Assembly (NCBI GenBank): GCA_947467435.1 | Contig: CANIIA010000009.1 | Coordinates: forward strand, 1-50,614 | Length of the DNA: 50,614 nt | Reading direction: 5' to 3' | From: Betaproteobacteria bacterium | Lineage (GTDB): Bacteria > Pseudomonadota > Gammaproteobacteria > Burkholderiales > SG8-39 | In this document: piece by piece, positions 1-8,235 of the stretch | Position numbering within the stretch: the first letter of the stretch is position 1 | Layout: the number at the start of each line of letters is the position of its first letter | Program-made: the position numbers and the translations under genes | The notes under the pieces: generated by a model | What the model saw: the letters and a program-made list of their open reading frames with translations, nothing else | Database searches by the model: none | Told to the model about the DNA's origin: nothing

Positions 1-349
1 CATCGTGTCTACACAATGCGGCAACGGATTTGGTGAGATCGCGCAACGTCACGGCGATTTCGCGATCGTTGCTTGTGCTGCGCAAGTACAGTTGTCAGCA
101 GATGGCACACTGAAAGCCTTACGCGTCGGGTTGGGTGGTGTAGAAAGTCGACCGGTGTTGGCCGATGTGTCGCGTTTTATCGGGCAACGCGCTGATGCAC
201 AATTAGCACAACACATTGCGCATGCCGCAGCGCAGGCCTGTTCACCAATGAGCGACATTAAAGCAAGCGCTGATTATCGGCGTGCGTTAGTACAAACGCT
301 GGGTGCACAAGTGATTCAACAAGCATTTCAATCGGTAGGTGGACGCTGA
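1..349 (+). CDS. hmfB: Molybdenum hydroxylase FAD-binding subunit, C-terminal part (putative furoyl-CoA dehydrogenase HmfB)
   Basis: The gene enters from the left edge, so only about the last 115 codons are seen, in the frame beginning at base 2. The sequence resembles the C-terminal domain of CoxM-type flavoprotein subunits of the xanthine dehydrogenase family: a beta-rich start (GFGEIAQRHGDFAIVACA), a central LxALRVGLGGV segment, and a helical end that includes DIKASADYRR. In this family the subunit binds FAD and passes electrons from the molybdenum and Fe-S centres to an acceptor. The stop codon lies just before the ATG of the 2Fe-2S subunit gene. The HmfB name rests on the neighbouring CoA ligase and crotonase. 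A CO dehydrogenase-like or other aromatic acyl-CoA hydroxylase flavoprotein cannot be excluded. The family call is firm and the substrate is inferred. Confidence 0.8.
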   Translation, partial: IVSTQCGNGFGEIAQRHGDFAIVACAAQVQLSADGTLKALRVGLGGVESRPVLADVSRFIGQRADAQLAQHIAHAAAQACSPMSDIKASADYRRALVQTLGAQVIQQAFQSVGGR

Positions 350-350
350 T

Positions 351-866
351 ATGTTGCGACGTAAAGCAGATCAAACACACGCGATTGCGCTCACCGTGAA
401 CGCCGCTGTACGTCAAGGTAAGGCTGAGCCACGGATGTTGTTGAGCGACTTTTTACGCCACGAATTAAAACTGTATGGCACGCACGTCGGTTGCGAGCAT
501 GGCGTGTGTGGTGCTTGTACCGTCTTGATTGACGGTCGCGCCGTACGCAGTTGTATGCAGTACGCGGTGGAGTGTGATGGCGCCCAGATCCGTACGGTCG
601 AGGGCTTAGCCGATGACGGTGTGCTCAATGTGGTACAGCAGGCGTTTCATCGACATCACGCGTTGCAGTGTGGTTTTTGTACCGCAGGTATTTTGATGTC
701 GGTCACCCAGTTTTTGGCCGAAGTGCCTGCGCCCAGCGAAGAAGCGGTCAAAGACATGCTCTCCGGTCACATTTGTCGCTGTACGGGCTATGCGCCCATT
801 GTCGCTGCAATTTTGGATGCCGCTGAGCAGTTACGTCGCGCACCTGCAGTCGCTGCTTCTACTTAA
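351..866 (+). CDS. hmfC: Molybdenum hydroxylase 2Fe-2S subunit (putative furoyl-CoA dehydrogenase HmfC)
   Basis: A 171-residue CoxS/XdhC-type iron-sulfur subunit, close to the family's usual 150-180 residues. The plant-ferredoxin-like N-terminal cluster site is visible as GCEHGVCGAC with a later RSCMQYA cysteine. The C-terminal helical cluster site is visible as QCGFCTAG and HICRCTGY. It relays electrons from the molybdopterin subunit to the FAD subunit in the cytoplasm. The ATG at 351 is preferred over an upstream GTG at 339, because a GGTGGA sequence sits 7 bases before it and it lies two bases after the stop of the FAD gene. Next to an HmfE-like crotonase and an HmfD-like ligase, oxidation of 2-furoyl-CoA is the best guess. 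A 4-hydroxybenzoyl-CoA-reductase-like role is an alternative. Confidence 0.85.
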   Translation: MLRRKADQTHAIALTVNAAVRQGKAEPRMLLSDFLRHELKLYGTHVGCEHGVCGACTVLIDGRAVRSCMQYAVECDGAQIRTVEGLADDGVLNVVQQAFHRHHALQCGFCTAGILMSVTQFLAEVPAPSEEAVKDMLSGHICRCTGYAPIVAAILDAAEQLRRAPAVAAST

Positions 867-910
867 CGACGTAACGACTCAACGACTTCACGACTTAATT
901 ACTTAACCCG
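863..910. repeat. Tandem octamer repeat, consensus TTAACGAC
   Basis: Starting on the stop codon of the 2Fe-2S gene, five diverging 8-base units follow one another: TTAACGAC, GTAACGAC, TCAACGAC, TTCACGAC, TTAATTAC, then a partial TTAAC. The same octamer, inverted, occurs in tandem at 45774-45821. Its function is unknown. Confidence 0.75.
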
Positions 911-935
911 ACCCTTGGTCAATGAAGGAGCTTCA

Positions 936-1748
936 ATGATAGAGAAATATGCCAAACAACGCGGTGAATTGCTGTCCCAGCTCGATGGCATGCGTTTACA
1001 CGTTGATACCACTAAGCGTATTGCCACGCTCACCCTCGATCGTCCGCCACTCAATATCGTGTCGTATAAAGCGCGTCAACAAATCGGTGCGCTGTTTGAA
1101 GAGTTAGGTCGTGATCCAGAAGTGGGTGTGATCGTGATTCGTGGTGCCAATGGGGTGTACACCTCAGGCGGTGATGTGCGTGGTTTTTTTGATGTGCCGC
1201 GTGATGGGATGTCGCATTTAGCGTGGAATATTGGCGCCCCAGAGCGCTGCCCTAAACCTGTGATCGCGGCGCTTGAGAAATACGCGTTTGGTGTGGGCTG
1301 GGAATTGGCGTTGGCTTGCGATTTTCGTTTAGCCACCAAAGAAACCTTAGTGGCCTTGCCAGAAATCACGATTGGTCAGATGCCGGGTTCCGGCGGCAGC
1401 ATGCGTGTGCTTCGGATGGTTGGCATGGGTCGCGCAAAAGACATGGTGTTAATGGGCCGTCGCTTGCCTGCGCCTGAAGCGCATGCTTGGGGTTTGATCA
1501 CTGAAGTGGTCGAAGACAGCGCTGCAATGGATAAAGCCATTGAAAGCTATGCCGCTAAGCTCAATGCCTTATCACCGCTGGCACTTAAAACCTTGAAGCG
1601 TGTATTGAATCAAGGGGAGGATTCCAGTCTCGAGGCTAGCTTTGATTTAGAAGGGCATGCGTATGAAAAACTACGCGACTCGGATGATTATCGTGAAGGT
1701 GCGCACGCGTTCTTTGAAAAACGCAAAGCTAAATACACGGGGCAATAA
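936..1748 (+). CDS. hmfE: Crotonase-family enzyme, putative 2-oxoglutaroyl-CoA hydrolase HmfE
   Basis: A 270-residue enoyl-CoA hydratase/isomerase (crotonase) family protein. The oxyanion-hole region (GVYTSGGDVRGF, about residues 73-84) is present. So are the two acidic positions used by hydratases: E123 in FGVGWELALACDF and E143 in ALPEITIGQMPGSGG. ATG 936 is chosen because GAAGGAG lies 5 bases upstream; a TTG at 915 lacks such a site. In the known 2-furoate pathway (HmfABCDE) the crotonase-like HmfE hydrolyses 2-oxoglutaroyl-CoA to 2-oxoglutarate. The length, the long N-terminal lead and the position between hydroxylase subunits and a CoA ligase fit that enzyme. A genuine enoyl-CoA hydratase of an aromatic pathway is the alternative. 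Confidence 0.75.
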   Translation: MIEKYAKQRGELLSQLDGMRLHVDTTKRIATLTLDRPPLNIVSYKARQQIGALFEELGRDPEVGVIVIRGANGVYTSGGDVRGFFDVPRDGMSHLAWNIGAPERCPKPVIAALEKYAFGVGWELALACDFRLATKETLVALPEITIGQMPGSGGSMRVLRMVGMGRAKDMVLMGRRLPAPEAHAWGLITEVVEDSAAMDKAIESYAAKLNALSPLALKTLKRVLNQGEDSSLEASFDLEGHAYEKLRDSDDYREGAHAFFEKRKAKYTGQ

Positions 1749-1753
1749 TCTTG

Positions 1754-1780
1754 CGCTCATCAATTGAGCGATTAACTTTT
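1754..1780 (+). terminator. Weak stem-loop after hmfE
   Basis: A perfect 6-bp stem CGCTCA/TGAGCG with a 5-base loop is followed a few bases later by a short T run (CTTTTT). It is too weak to be called a full terminator. It could cut read-through into the transporter genes or stabilise the upstream mRNA. Confidence 0.3.
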
Positions 1781-1844
1781 TAGCGATCTTTGATTAAGTG
1801 GCCTTTAAGAGCCACCCATTGTTCTGTCATTTTAGGAGACTCTG

Positions 1845-3041
1845 ATGAAACAACGACAACTGCGTCACACTCCCTTAGCGGCGGCGTTTGCGCTTGCCTG
1901 TTTGACGCTCACTGCATCTAGCGCACTGTATGCCCAAGCTGCACCGATACGCATTGGTGTGGTCACACCACTCACCGGCACCTACGCGGGGATTGGTCAG
2001 CAAGTGAAGTGGGGTATTGATCTTGCCGTTAAAGAGATCAACGACAAGGGCGGCATCATGGGTAGAAAAATTGAAGCTATCTACGAAGATGAAGAAGCCA
2101 ACCCCAACGTCGCGGTACAAAAGGCTGAAAAATTATTTCAAGTTACCAAGGTTGATTTTTTAACGGGGACCGTCAACTCCGGTTCGACCTTAGCCGTGGG
2201 TCAGGTGGCTGAACGTAACCAGCGTTTAGCGGCGACGACGGTGTCGTTTTCAGATGCCATTACTGGCGACAAGTGCTCGCCCAATATGTTTCGTGTGAAT
2301 GCCAAGGCCGGCATGCAATCTGCGGCATTGGTGGAGTGGATGGTGAAAGAAAAACCCAGCCCCTCGGTGTTTTATCTGGGCCCCGATTACGAAATGGGCC
2401 GCAGTACGGTGGCTGCATTTAAATCTGCAGCAGAAAAGCGTGGTGGTAAATCGGTGGGTGAAATTTACGCTCCATTAGATAACAAAGATTACTCACCCTA
2501 CTTTGGTCAAATGCGTGCTGCAAAACCGCAAGTGTTGTACACCTCGGTGGCAGGTAACGACACCGTGCGCTTTTTAAACCAACTGTCTGAATTTGGTTTA
2601 GCCAAGACGATGCAAATTGTCGGCGCAGCCGGGACAGTGACGGCGCAAAACATGGGTGCGATTGGTAAAGCAGCCGAAGGGTATGTGACTGGCGCGGCGT
2701 ACTCTGCGGACATCGACACAGCCGAGAACCGCAAGTTTGTGGCTGACTTTAAAGCGGCCTGGAAGAACGAACCCGATTTATACGGCGTGGACTCCTATGG
2801 TGTGGTGTATTTCTACAAAGCTGCGGTTGAAAAAGCCGGTACCACCGACACCGAAAAGCTGCGTGCGGCGATGCGCGGATTGGAATGGCAAACGCCGCAA
2901 GGTAAAAAGCTCATGCGCGCCGGTGACCATCAAGCCGTGCAGGATATGTATGCAGTAAAAGTGACGAACGGCAAGTTCCAGATCATTGCCAAGGTCCCTG
3001 GTGAGGCTGCCGTGGGTCCTGATACGTGCACTCGGTTTTAA
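1845..3041 (+). CDS. ABC importer substrate-binding protein, branched-chain amino acid/aromatic acid type (LivK-like)
   Basis: A 398-residue periplasmic binding protein of the hydrophobic amino acid transporter (HAAT) family. A Sec signal peptide is clear: a basic start (MKQRQLRH), a hydrophobic core, and probable cleavage after YAQA near residue 32. The mature protein begins with the family pattern IRIGVVTPLTGTYAGIGQQ and carries a KGGIMGRKIE segment. A good Shine-Dalgarno (AGGAG) precedes the ATG. It is followed by matching permeases and ATPases, so the full importer is encoded here. Because it lies inside a catabolic operon with a CoA ligase and hydroxylase, the ligand is likely the acid degraded, inferred to be furoate, rather than leucine. 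The family is certain and the ligand is not. Confidence 0.85.
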   Translation: MKQRQLRHTPLAAAFALACLTLTASSALYAQAAPIRIGVVTPLTGTYAGIGQQVKWGIDLAVKEINDKGGIMGRKIEAIYEDEEANPNVAVQKAEKLFQVTKVDFLTGTVNSGSTLAVGQVAERNQRLAATTVSFSDAITGDKCSPNMFRVNAKAGMQSAALVEWMVKEKPSPSVFYLGPDYEMGRSTVAAFKSAAEKRGGKSVGEIYAPLDNKDYSPYFGQMRAAKPQVLYTSVAGNDTVRFLNQLSEFGLAKTMQIVGAAGTVTAQNMGAIGKAAEGYVTGAAYSADIDTAENRKFVADFKAAWKNEPDLYGVDSYGVVYFYKAAVEKAGTTDTEKLRAAMRGLEWQTPQGKKLMRAGDHQAVQDMYAVKVTNGKFQIIAKVPGEAAVGPDTCTRF

Positions 3042-3148
3042 TTGTTTAGCACGATGGAACGTGTCAGCGTGTTGTATGTGCAGGTTGGACGGTGCATGCA
3101 GCACGCGACACACCACTTCACACCCATTCGATGCATGGTGGCGCGTGT

Positions 3149-4042
3149 ATGAACGAATTGCTTGAGTCACTACAGTTTATTTATGGCCCGCAAATTGCCA
3201 ATGGCTTAGCGATTGGGATGGCGGTGGTGTTGATGGCCTTAGGGCTCACGATTATTTTTGGGCTGCTTGATGTCATCAATATGTCCCATGGTGAGTTCTA
3301 TGCGTTGGGTGCATACCTTGCGGTGACTCTGGCCGGGCAAGGCGTGAATTTTTGGTTTTGTTTGGTCTTGGTGCCGTTATTGATGGCAGCGATTGGTTAC
3401 TTCACCGAGCGCACCTTGATTCAACGCGTGTTTCATAGCAAAGATCGACACATCCTCACGCTACTGCTCACCTTTGGTTTAGCGATCATTACCGAGGATT
3501 TATTCAAGCTCGGTTACGGCCCCAATCCGTATAAACCCGAATCACCGATTCCTGGCGCGAGCGAATTGTTCGGCATCATGCTGCCCAACTATCGCGTGTT
3601 CTTAATAGTGGCGGGCAGCTGCATTATTGTTGCCGTTTGGATGTTGGTCTATCGCACACGCTTAGGTGCGATGGTGCGTGCGGCAGCTTGGGATAAGCAC
3701 ATGGCGGCTTCACTGGGCGTTCCGGTAGAGCGCGTGTATGCAGGGACTTTTGCGTTTGGTGTGGCCTTAGCTGGTTTGTCGGGTGTGTTGTTGGCGCCGA
3801 TTTATTCGGTGTTTCCAACCATGGGTAAAGATTTTATTTTGATGGCCTTCACCGTCGTCATTGTGGGCGGCATGGGATCAATCAAAGGCGCGGTGATTGC
3901 AGGCCTGTTACTTACGCAAGTGCAATCGATTTCAAGCCTGTTTATTTCGCCGGTGTGGAGCGAGCCCTTGGTGTTTGGCATCATGGTGTTGTTTTTGATT
4001 GTGCGACCGCAGGGCTTGGCGGGTAGGTTAGGTCATGGGTGA
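3149..4042 (+). CDS. ABC importer permease, LivH-like
   Basis: A 297-residue inner-membrane permease of the LivH type. It has about eight hydrophobic segments and the characteristic LGLTIIFGLLDVINMSHGEF motif near the N-terminus. The family ending VFGIMVLFLIVRPQGL is also present. ATG 3149 starts MNELLESLQF, the normal start for LivH proteins. An in-frame ATG at 3131 and a further start at 3092 would add residues with no membrane character, and the Shine-Dalgarno is weak for all of them. The gene overlaps the next permease by 8 bases, so the two are probably translated together. It forms the translocation channel with the LivM-like partner. Confidence 0.85.
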   Translation: MNELLESLQFIYGPQIANGLAIGMAVVLMALGLTIIFGLLDVINMSHGEFYALGAYLAVTLAGQGVNFWFCLVLVPLLMAAIGYFTERTLIQRVFHSKDRHILTLLLTFGLAIITEDLFKLGYGPNPYKPESPIPGASELFGIMLPNYRVFLIVAGSCIIVAVWMLVYRTRLGAMVRAAAWDKHMAASLGVPVERVYAGTFAFGVALAGLSGVLLAPIYSVFPTMGKDFILMAFTVVIVGGMGSIKGAVIAGLLLTQVQSISSLFISPVWSEPLVFGIMVLFLIVRPQGLAGRLGHG

Positions 4043-5078
4043 TTCGGTACGCCTTGCCGTTGCAGCCAGCGAACGCGCTGAACGGATTAGTCGCGCGGTA
4101 CTTGCCGCACTGTTTGTTTTATTCGCGCTCACGTTTGCCGCGGTGGCGTTGGTACGCGGCGATACGTTCTTCTTTCGCTTGGCCACCGAAGCACTGATTC
4201 TTGGTGGTGTGGCGATGGCCGTGGATGTATTGCTTGGCTACGCGGGATTACTCACACTCGGACACGCACTTTTTTTTGGCTTGGGTGCGTATGTATCTGC
4301 GTTGGTTTTAAAAGAAACGCCCTCATTTTGGTTAGCGATGGGAGCGACGCTGTGCGTCGCAACACTCGTGGGTTTATTAGCCGGCGTGGTGTTCATTCGT
4401 GCACGTGGGGTGTACTTTGCACTGATCACCTTTGGGTTAGCGCAGGTGGTGTTTAAGGCGGTCTACAACACGCGTGAATTGGGTGGCTCCGATGGCATTA
4501 TTGGTGTTCCGCAAATTGATATACCGCTGGGTTTATTGACGGTATCGGCGAGTTCACCGGGTAGTTTTTTTCTGCTGACGCTGATTTTTGTGATGTTGCT
4601 GTATTGTTTTCTCGCTTGGTGGATGCGTACGCCGCTTGGACGCTTACTGGTCGCGGTTCGCGTCAATGAATCTCGGGTACCTTTTTTGGGCTTTGCGCCC
4701 TGGCGCGTGAAGCTCGCAGCCTTTGTGATGGCCGCGATCGTGGCTGCGCTATGCGGTGCGTTGTATCCGATGTTACGTGGCTTGGTGTCGCCTGAATTGT
4801 TGACCTTTCAAACCTCCGGCAATGCCGTGATCATGGTGATTTTGGGTGGCGTGGGTACCTTGATTGGGCCGCTGTACGGTGCGGCGTTATTAACGGGACT
4901 CAAGTCTGTGATCGGCACTTGGACTGAGCACCACTTAATGATCATTGGTGCGCTCTTTATGTTGTCGGTGATTTTTTTACCCAAAGGGTTTGCGGGTGCC
5001 GTGCTACCACGTCTGCGCCGATATTTTGCGGGTGAAGCGTCCAACGCTTCGCTGACCAAGAAAGACGCGGGTCATTGA
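4035..5078 (+). CDS. ABC importer permease, LivM-like
   Basis: A 347-residue second permease of the HAAT importer. It has multiple hydrophobic spans and the LivM-type pattern VDVLLGYAGLLTLGHALFFGLGAY written in pieces across residues 60-90. GSDGIIGVP and GGVGTLIGPLYGA occur further on. The hydrophilic C-terminus is typical. It overlaps the LivH-like gene and its stop codon overlaps the start of the first ATPase gene (TGATG). It pairs with the LivH-like protein to carry substrate across the inner membrane. Nothing appears truncated. Confidence 0.85.
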   Translation: MGDSVRLAVAASERAERISRAVLAALFVLFALTFAAVALVRGDTFFFRLATEALILGGVAMAVDVLLGYAGLLTLGHALFFGLGAYVSALVLKETPSFWLAMGATLCVATLVGLLAGVVFIRARGVYFALITFGLAQVVFKAVYNTRELGGSDGIIGVPQIDIPLGLLTVSASSPGSFFLLTLIFVMLLYCFLAWWMRTPLGRLLVAVRVNESRVPFLGFAPWRVKLAAFVMAAIVAALCGALYPMLRGLVSPELLTFQTSGNAVIMVILGGVGTLIGPLYGAALLTGLKSVIGTWTEHHLMIIGALFMLSVIFLPKGFAGAVLPRLRRYFAGEASNASLTKKDAGH

Positions 5079-5818
5079 TGTTAGCGGTGCAGTCATTATC
5101 GATTCGATTCGGTGCACTCGCTGCCGTCGAAGATGTGTCGTTTCGTGCCACGCGCGGACACATCACCTCAATTATTGGACCAAACGGCGCTGGTAAAAGT
5201 ACGTTGTTTAATTTGATCTCTGGTGCGTTGCGCGCCGACCGAGGTCGCGTGATGTTAGATGGCGTGGAGGTGAGTCGTTGGCCGACTGAACGTTTACTAC
5301 GTGCGGGCTTAGCGCGTTCATTCCAGATCACCAATCTTTTTTTTGAGTTGTCGGTGTACGAAAATCTGCGTTTAGCGGCACAGCGACAAGAACCGCTGTG
5401 GCACGCTTTCTTGCCAGTATCGCGCAGCGTGTTAGCACGTGAAGGAGCAGAGGCTTTGCTCGAGCGCTTTGGTTTGCAAGCGCACGCAACCACCTTGGCC
5501 GGCCATCTTTCACACGGTGAACAACGACGCCTAGAAATTGCGGTGGCCTTGGCCAGTCAACCCAAGGTATTGCTGCTTGATGAGCCGACACAAGGCATGT
5601 CGCACGGGGATACGCAAGCAACTGCAGACATGATTCGGGGACTGGCGGGCCAATTGACGATTTTGTTGATCGAGCATGATATCGATGTAGTGATGAATCT
5701 TTCTGATCATGTGGTCGTGATGCATCAAGGTCAAAAATTAGCCGAAGGCACACCGCAAGCGGTGCGCGATAACGCGGCTGTGCAGCGCGCGTATTTGGGT
5801 GGAGCACCAACATGCTAA
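5078..5818 (+). CDS. ABC importer ATP-binding protein, LivG-like
   Basis: A 246-residue ATPase of the HAAT importer. It has Walker A GPNGAGKST, an ABC signature variant LSHGEQRRLEIA, Walker B VLLLDEPTQGMSHGD and the switch histidine in LIEHDIDVV. The SHGEQ signature, with His replacing the second Gly of LSGGEQ, is common in LivG-type proteins. ATG 5078 is preferred over a TTG three bases upstream, because it forms the coupled TGATG junction with the LivM-like stop. It works in the cytoplasm as a heterodimer with the LivF-like ATPase encoded next. Confidence 0.85.
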   Translation: MLAVQSLSIRFGALAAVEDVSFRATRGHITSIIGPNGAGKSTLFNLISGALRADRGRVMLDGVEVSRWPTERLLRAGLARSFQITNLFFELSVYENLRLAAQRQEPLWHAFLPVSRSVLAREGAEALLERFGLQAHATTLAGHLSHGEQRRLEIAVALASQPKVLLLDEPTQGMSHGDTQATADMIRGLAGQLTILLIEHDIDVVMNLSDHVVVMHQGQKLAEGTPQAVRDNAAVQRAYLGGAPTC

Positions 5819-6519
5819 GCCTGGACGCGATTCATACTTACTATGGCCTATCGCATATTTTGCAAGGCGTCTCGTTGCAATTGGGTGCAGGCGAAGTGTT
5901 GGGTCTGTTTGGTCGCAACGGAGTCGGCAAAAGCACACTGATCAAAACCATTGCCGGTTGGGTGGTCCCCACGCAAGGCAGCATGACCTTCAATGGCGTA
6001 TCGATCGCGGGTTTGACGCCCGACCGTATTTGTCGACAGGGCATTGGCCTCGTGCCAGAAGACCGACGAATTTTTCCGGGTCTTAGCGTAGAAGAAAATC
6101 TTCGTCTTGGTTTGATGCAAGCACCACATCGATCGCGGGCTGCCGCACAGCACGCTCTCGATCAAACGTTTTCGCGCTTTCCTCGATTGGCGGAGCGCCG
6201 GCATCAAATGGGGACCACCTTGTCTGGTGGTGAACAACAAATGCTGGCAATTGCACGGGTGCTGGTTGGTACGCCACGCTTATTGTTGATCGATGAACCC
6301 ACGGAGGGGTTGGCGCCGATGATTGTCGATGAGATTTTTCAACTGATCGCCAGCTTGCGTGCCGAGGGCGTATCGATTTTGTTGGTGGAACAAAATGTGA
6401 TGCGTGCCATGCCGGTGTGCGATCGTATTGTTGCGCTAGAGCGCGGCACGGTTGTGTTTGAAGGACAAGCGCAATCTGCGTCAGACCGCGAGCGTTTAGT
6501 GGCTGCGATCGCTGTTTGA
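5812..6519 (+). CDS. ABC importer ATP-binding protein, LivF-like
   Basis: A 235-residue partner ATPase. It shows Walker A FGRNGVGKST, signature LSGGEQQMLAIARVL, Walker B LLLIDEPTEGLAP and the LivF-typical VPEDRRIFPGLSVEENL region. It overlaps the LivG-like gene by 7 bases, so expression is coupled. It completes a five-gene importer (binding protein, two permeases, two ATPases). The next gene in the same direction, 40 bases on, is the acyl-CoA synthetase. This supports transport of an organic acid that is then activated with CoA. Confidence 0.85.
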   Translation: MLSLDAIHTYYGLSHILQGVSLQLGAGEVLGLFGRNGVGKSTLIKTIAGWVVPTQGSMTFNGVSIAGLTPDRICRQGIGLVPEDRRIFPGLSVEENLRLGLMQAPHRSRAAAQHALDQTFSRFPRLAERRHQMGTTLSGGEQQMLAIARVLVGTPRLLLIDEPTEGLAPMIVDEIFQLIASLRAEGVSILLVEQNVMRAMPVCDRIVALERGTVVFEGQAQSASDRERLVAAIAV

Positions 6520-6559
6520 ATGCGCGATCAAGAATAAGACGTTGTAGGGAGAGAACGCG

Positions 6560-8089
6560 ATGTTAGATTTAGGCACGACATTTTTGCAAAGTGTTGAACG
6601 TCGACCTGATGCGCTGGCTGTGGTCGATGGTCAGACGCGATTCACCTATGCGCAGTGGTTAACCCGTATTCGCGCAGTGGCCGGAGGACTGGCCCAGCTT
6701 GGACTCAAGCGCAATGATCACTTGGTGGTCGCGATGCAAAATCGCTGGGAGATGGCGACATTGCATTGGGCCTGTCAATTTCTTGGTGTGATCGTGACAC
6801 CACTCAATTGGCGCGCGAAGGGCGATGAAATTGATTACTGCGTGCTTGATGCGGAGGCTCGTGCCATTGTGTTCGAACCCGCCAGTGCGGAGGCCGTTGC
6901 ACAAAGTGAGGCCTGCGCAAACTTACCGCGCATTGCGGCGCTTGGTGCTGCGGGTGGTACGCTGAGTTTTGATTCGCTCCTGAGCGCTACGCCGCTGAGC
7001 GATTGTTTGGCTCGCGCAGAAGATTGGTCGTTGATGCTCTACACCTCGGGTACCACGGGTAAACCCAAAGGCGTGCCACGGCGACATCGCGCAGAACGTG
7101 CGGCAGCCTTAGCGCAAGTGGCGCAGTATCGCTATCGCATTGGCGAAGTGTCTTTGGGTGTCATGCCGATGTATCACACCATGGGAGTACGATCTTTATT
7201 AGCCAGTGCGTTGGTGGACGGCGCGATCGTTTGTTTGCCACGCTTCGACACCGCCGCGACACTGCGCTTAATAGCTGCAGAACGCATCACCAATTTATTT
7301 TTAGTGCCGACCCTATATCACGATTTATTGGCCGATCCGGCTTTTGCGCAGACCGATATTCGTTCGGTGCGTACCTTGGGCTTTGCGGGTGCGCCCATGG
7401 CTGATGCGTTGTTACAACGACTGGAGGCTGCATTTCAACCGCAGCTGTTTGTGAACCATTACGGATCGTCTGAGGTGTACACGTTTAGTATCGATCAAGA
7501 CGCACCACGCAAACCCGGCAGCGCTGGCCGTGCTGGTTACAGCGCACGTATTCGGGTCGTGCAGCTGGATGTCGATGGCGCAAAGCGCGGCCCGACCGAT
7601 TGCGTTGCTCCTGGTGAAGAGGGTCAAATCATCGCCGACCTAGCTGGCGATGAAGCGTTTGAAGGCTACTGGAAACGTCCCGATGCGGATGCAAAAGCAT
7701 TGCGTGCGGGTTGGTACTTCACCGGAGACACTGGTTATATGGATGCCGATGGTGATTTATTCGTAACCGGTCGGGTCGATGACATGATCATTTCCGGGGG
7801 GGAAAACATCTCGCCAGTTGATATTGAATCGGTGTTGTCGTTTCATCCAGCCGTGGATGAGGTTGCGGTGGCAGGCTTGCCTGATCCGCGATGGGGACAA
7901 AAAGTGGTGGCATTTATTAAAACCAAAGCGCAGGTGGATGCTGCTGGTTTGGATGATTATTGTCGTCAGTCTGCGTTACCCAACTACAAACGACCGCGCG
8001 AGTATGTTTTTGTTAAAGCGGTACCGAAGTCACCTGTCGGAAAAATCTTGCGCCGTAAGCTGATCGCGGGCGAATTTGAACGGATCTAA
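6560..8089 (+). CDS. hmfD: Acyl-CoA synthetase, putative 2-furoate--CoA ligase HmfD
   Basis: A 509-residue adenylate-forming (ANL) enzyme with all core motifs. These are the ATP loop YTSGTTGKPKG, NHYGSSEVY, YFTGDTG, the hinge VTGRVDDMIISGGENISP, and the C-terminal catalytic lysine K495 in KSPVGKILRRKL. AGGGAG precedes the ATG. It would couple an imported carboxylic acid to CoA using ATP in the cytoplasm. Its place in an operon with molybdenum hydroxylase subunits and an HmfE-like crotonase makes 2-furoate the favoured substrate, and overall it resembles HmfD-type ligases. Benzoate-type or short-chain acid ligases are alternatives, since substrate cannot be read from motifs alone. Confidence 0.75.
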   Translation: MLDLGTTFLQSVERRPDALAVVDGQTRFTYAQWLTRIRAVAGGLAQLGLKRNDHLVVAMQNRWEMATLHWACQFLGVIVTPLNWRAKGDEIDYCVLDAEARAIVFEPASAEAVAQSEACANLPRIAALGAAGGTLSFDSLLSATPLSDCLARAEDWSLMLYTSGTTGKPKGVPRRHRAERAAALAQVAQYRYRIGEVSLGVMPMYHTMGVRSLLASALVDGAIVCLPRFDTAATLRLIAAERITNLFLVPTLYHDLLADPAFAQTDIRSVRTLGFAGAPMADALLQRLEAAFQPQLFVNHYGSSEVYTFSIDQDAPRKPGSAGRAGYSARIRVVQLDVDGAKRGPTDCVAPGEEGQIIADLAGDEAFEGYWKRPDADAKALRAGWYFTGDTGYMDADGDLFVTGRVDDMIISGGENISPVDIESVLSFHPAVDEVAVAGLPDPRWGQKVVAFIKTKAQVDAAGLDDYCRQSALPNYKRPREYVFVKAVPKSPVGKILRRKLIAGEFERI

Positions 8090-8186
8090 CGTTGCGCACC
8101 TGCAGATCTGGGCGTTTCATCTGGACCGCTCAAGCGATGTCGGATCGTATCGGTCAACCGTGATAGGCTTAACGCGTTAATTCAAT

Positions 8187-8210
8187 CGAGCCCGTTTGGG
8201 TTCGTTTCCC
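8187..8210 (+). terminator. Possible terminator of the catabolic operon
   Basis: A 7-bp stem CGAGCCC/GGGTTCG with one G-U pair and a GTTT loop, followed by only a short T stretch (TTTCCC). It lies about 100 bases after the CoA ligase and ends about 25 bases before the next start codon, so it may instead be a leader structure of that small gene. Confidence 0.3.
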
Positions 8211-8235
8211 ATTTAGTCCCAGGAGGACCACTGAA

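Noticed and set aside
863..910. CRISPR array or integration site interpretation of the octamer repeat
   Set aside because: Units are only 8 bases with no spacers, there are no cas genes, and no integrase or tRNA is nearby.
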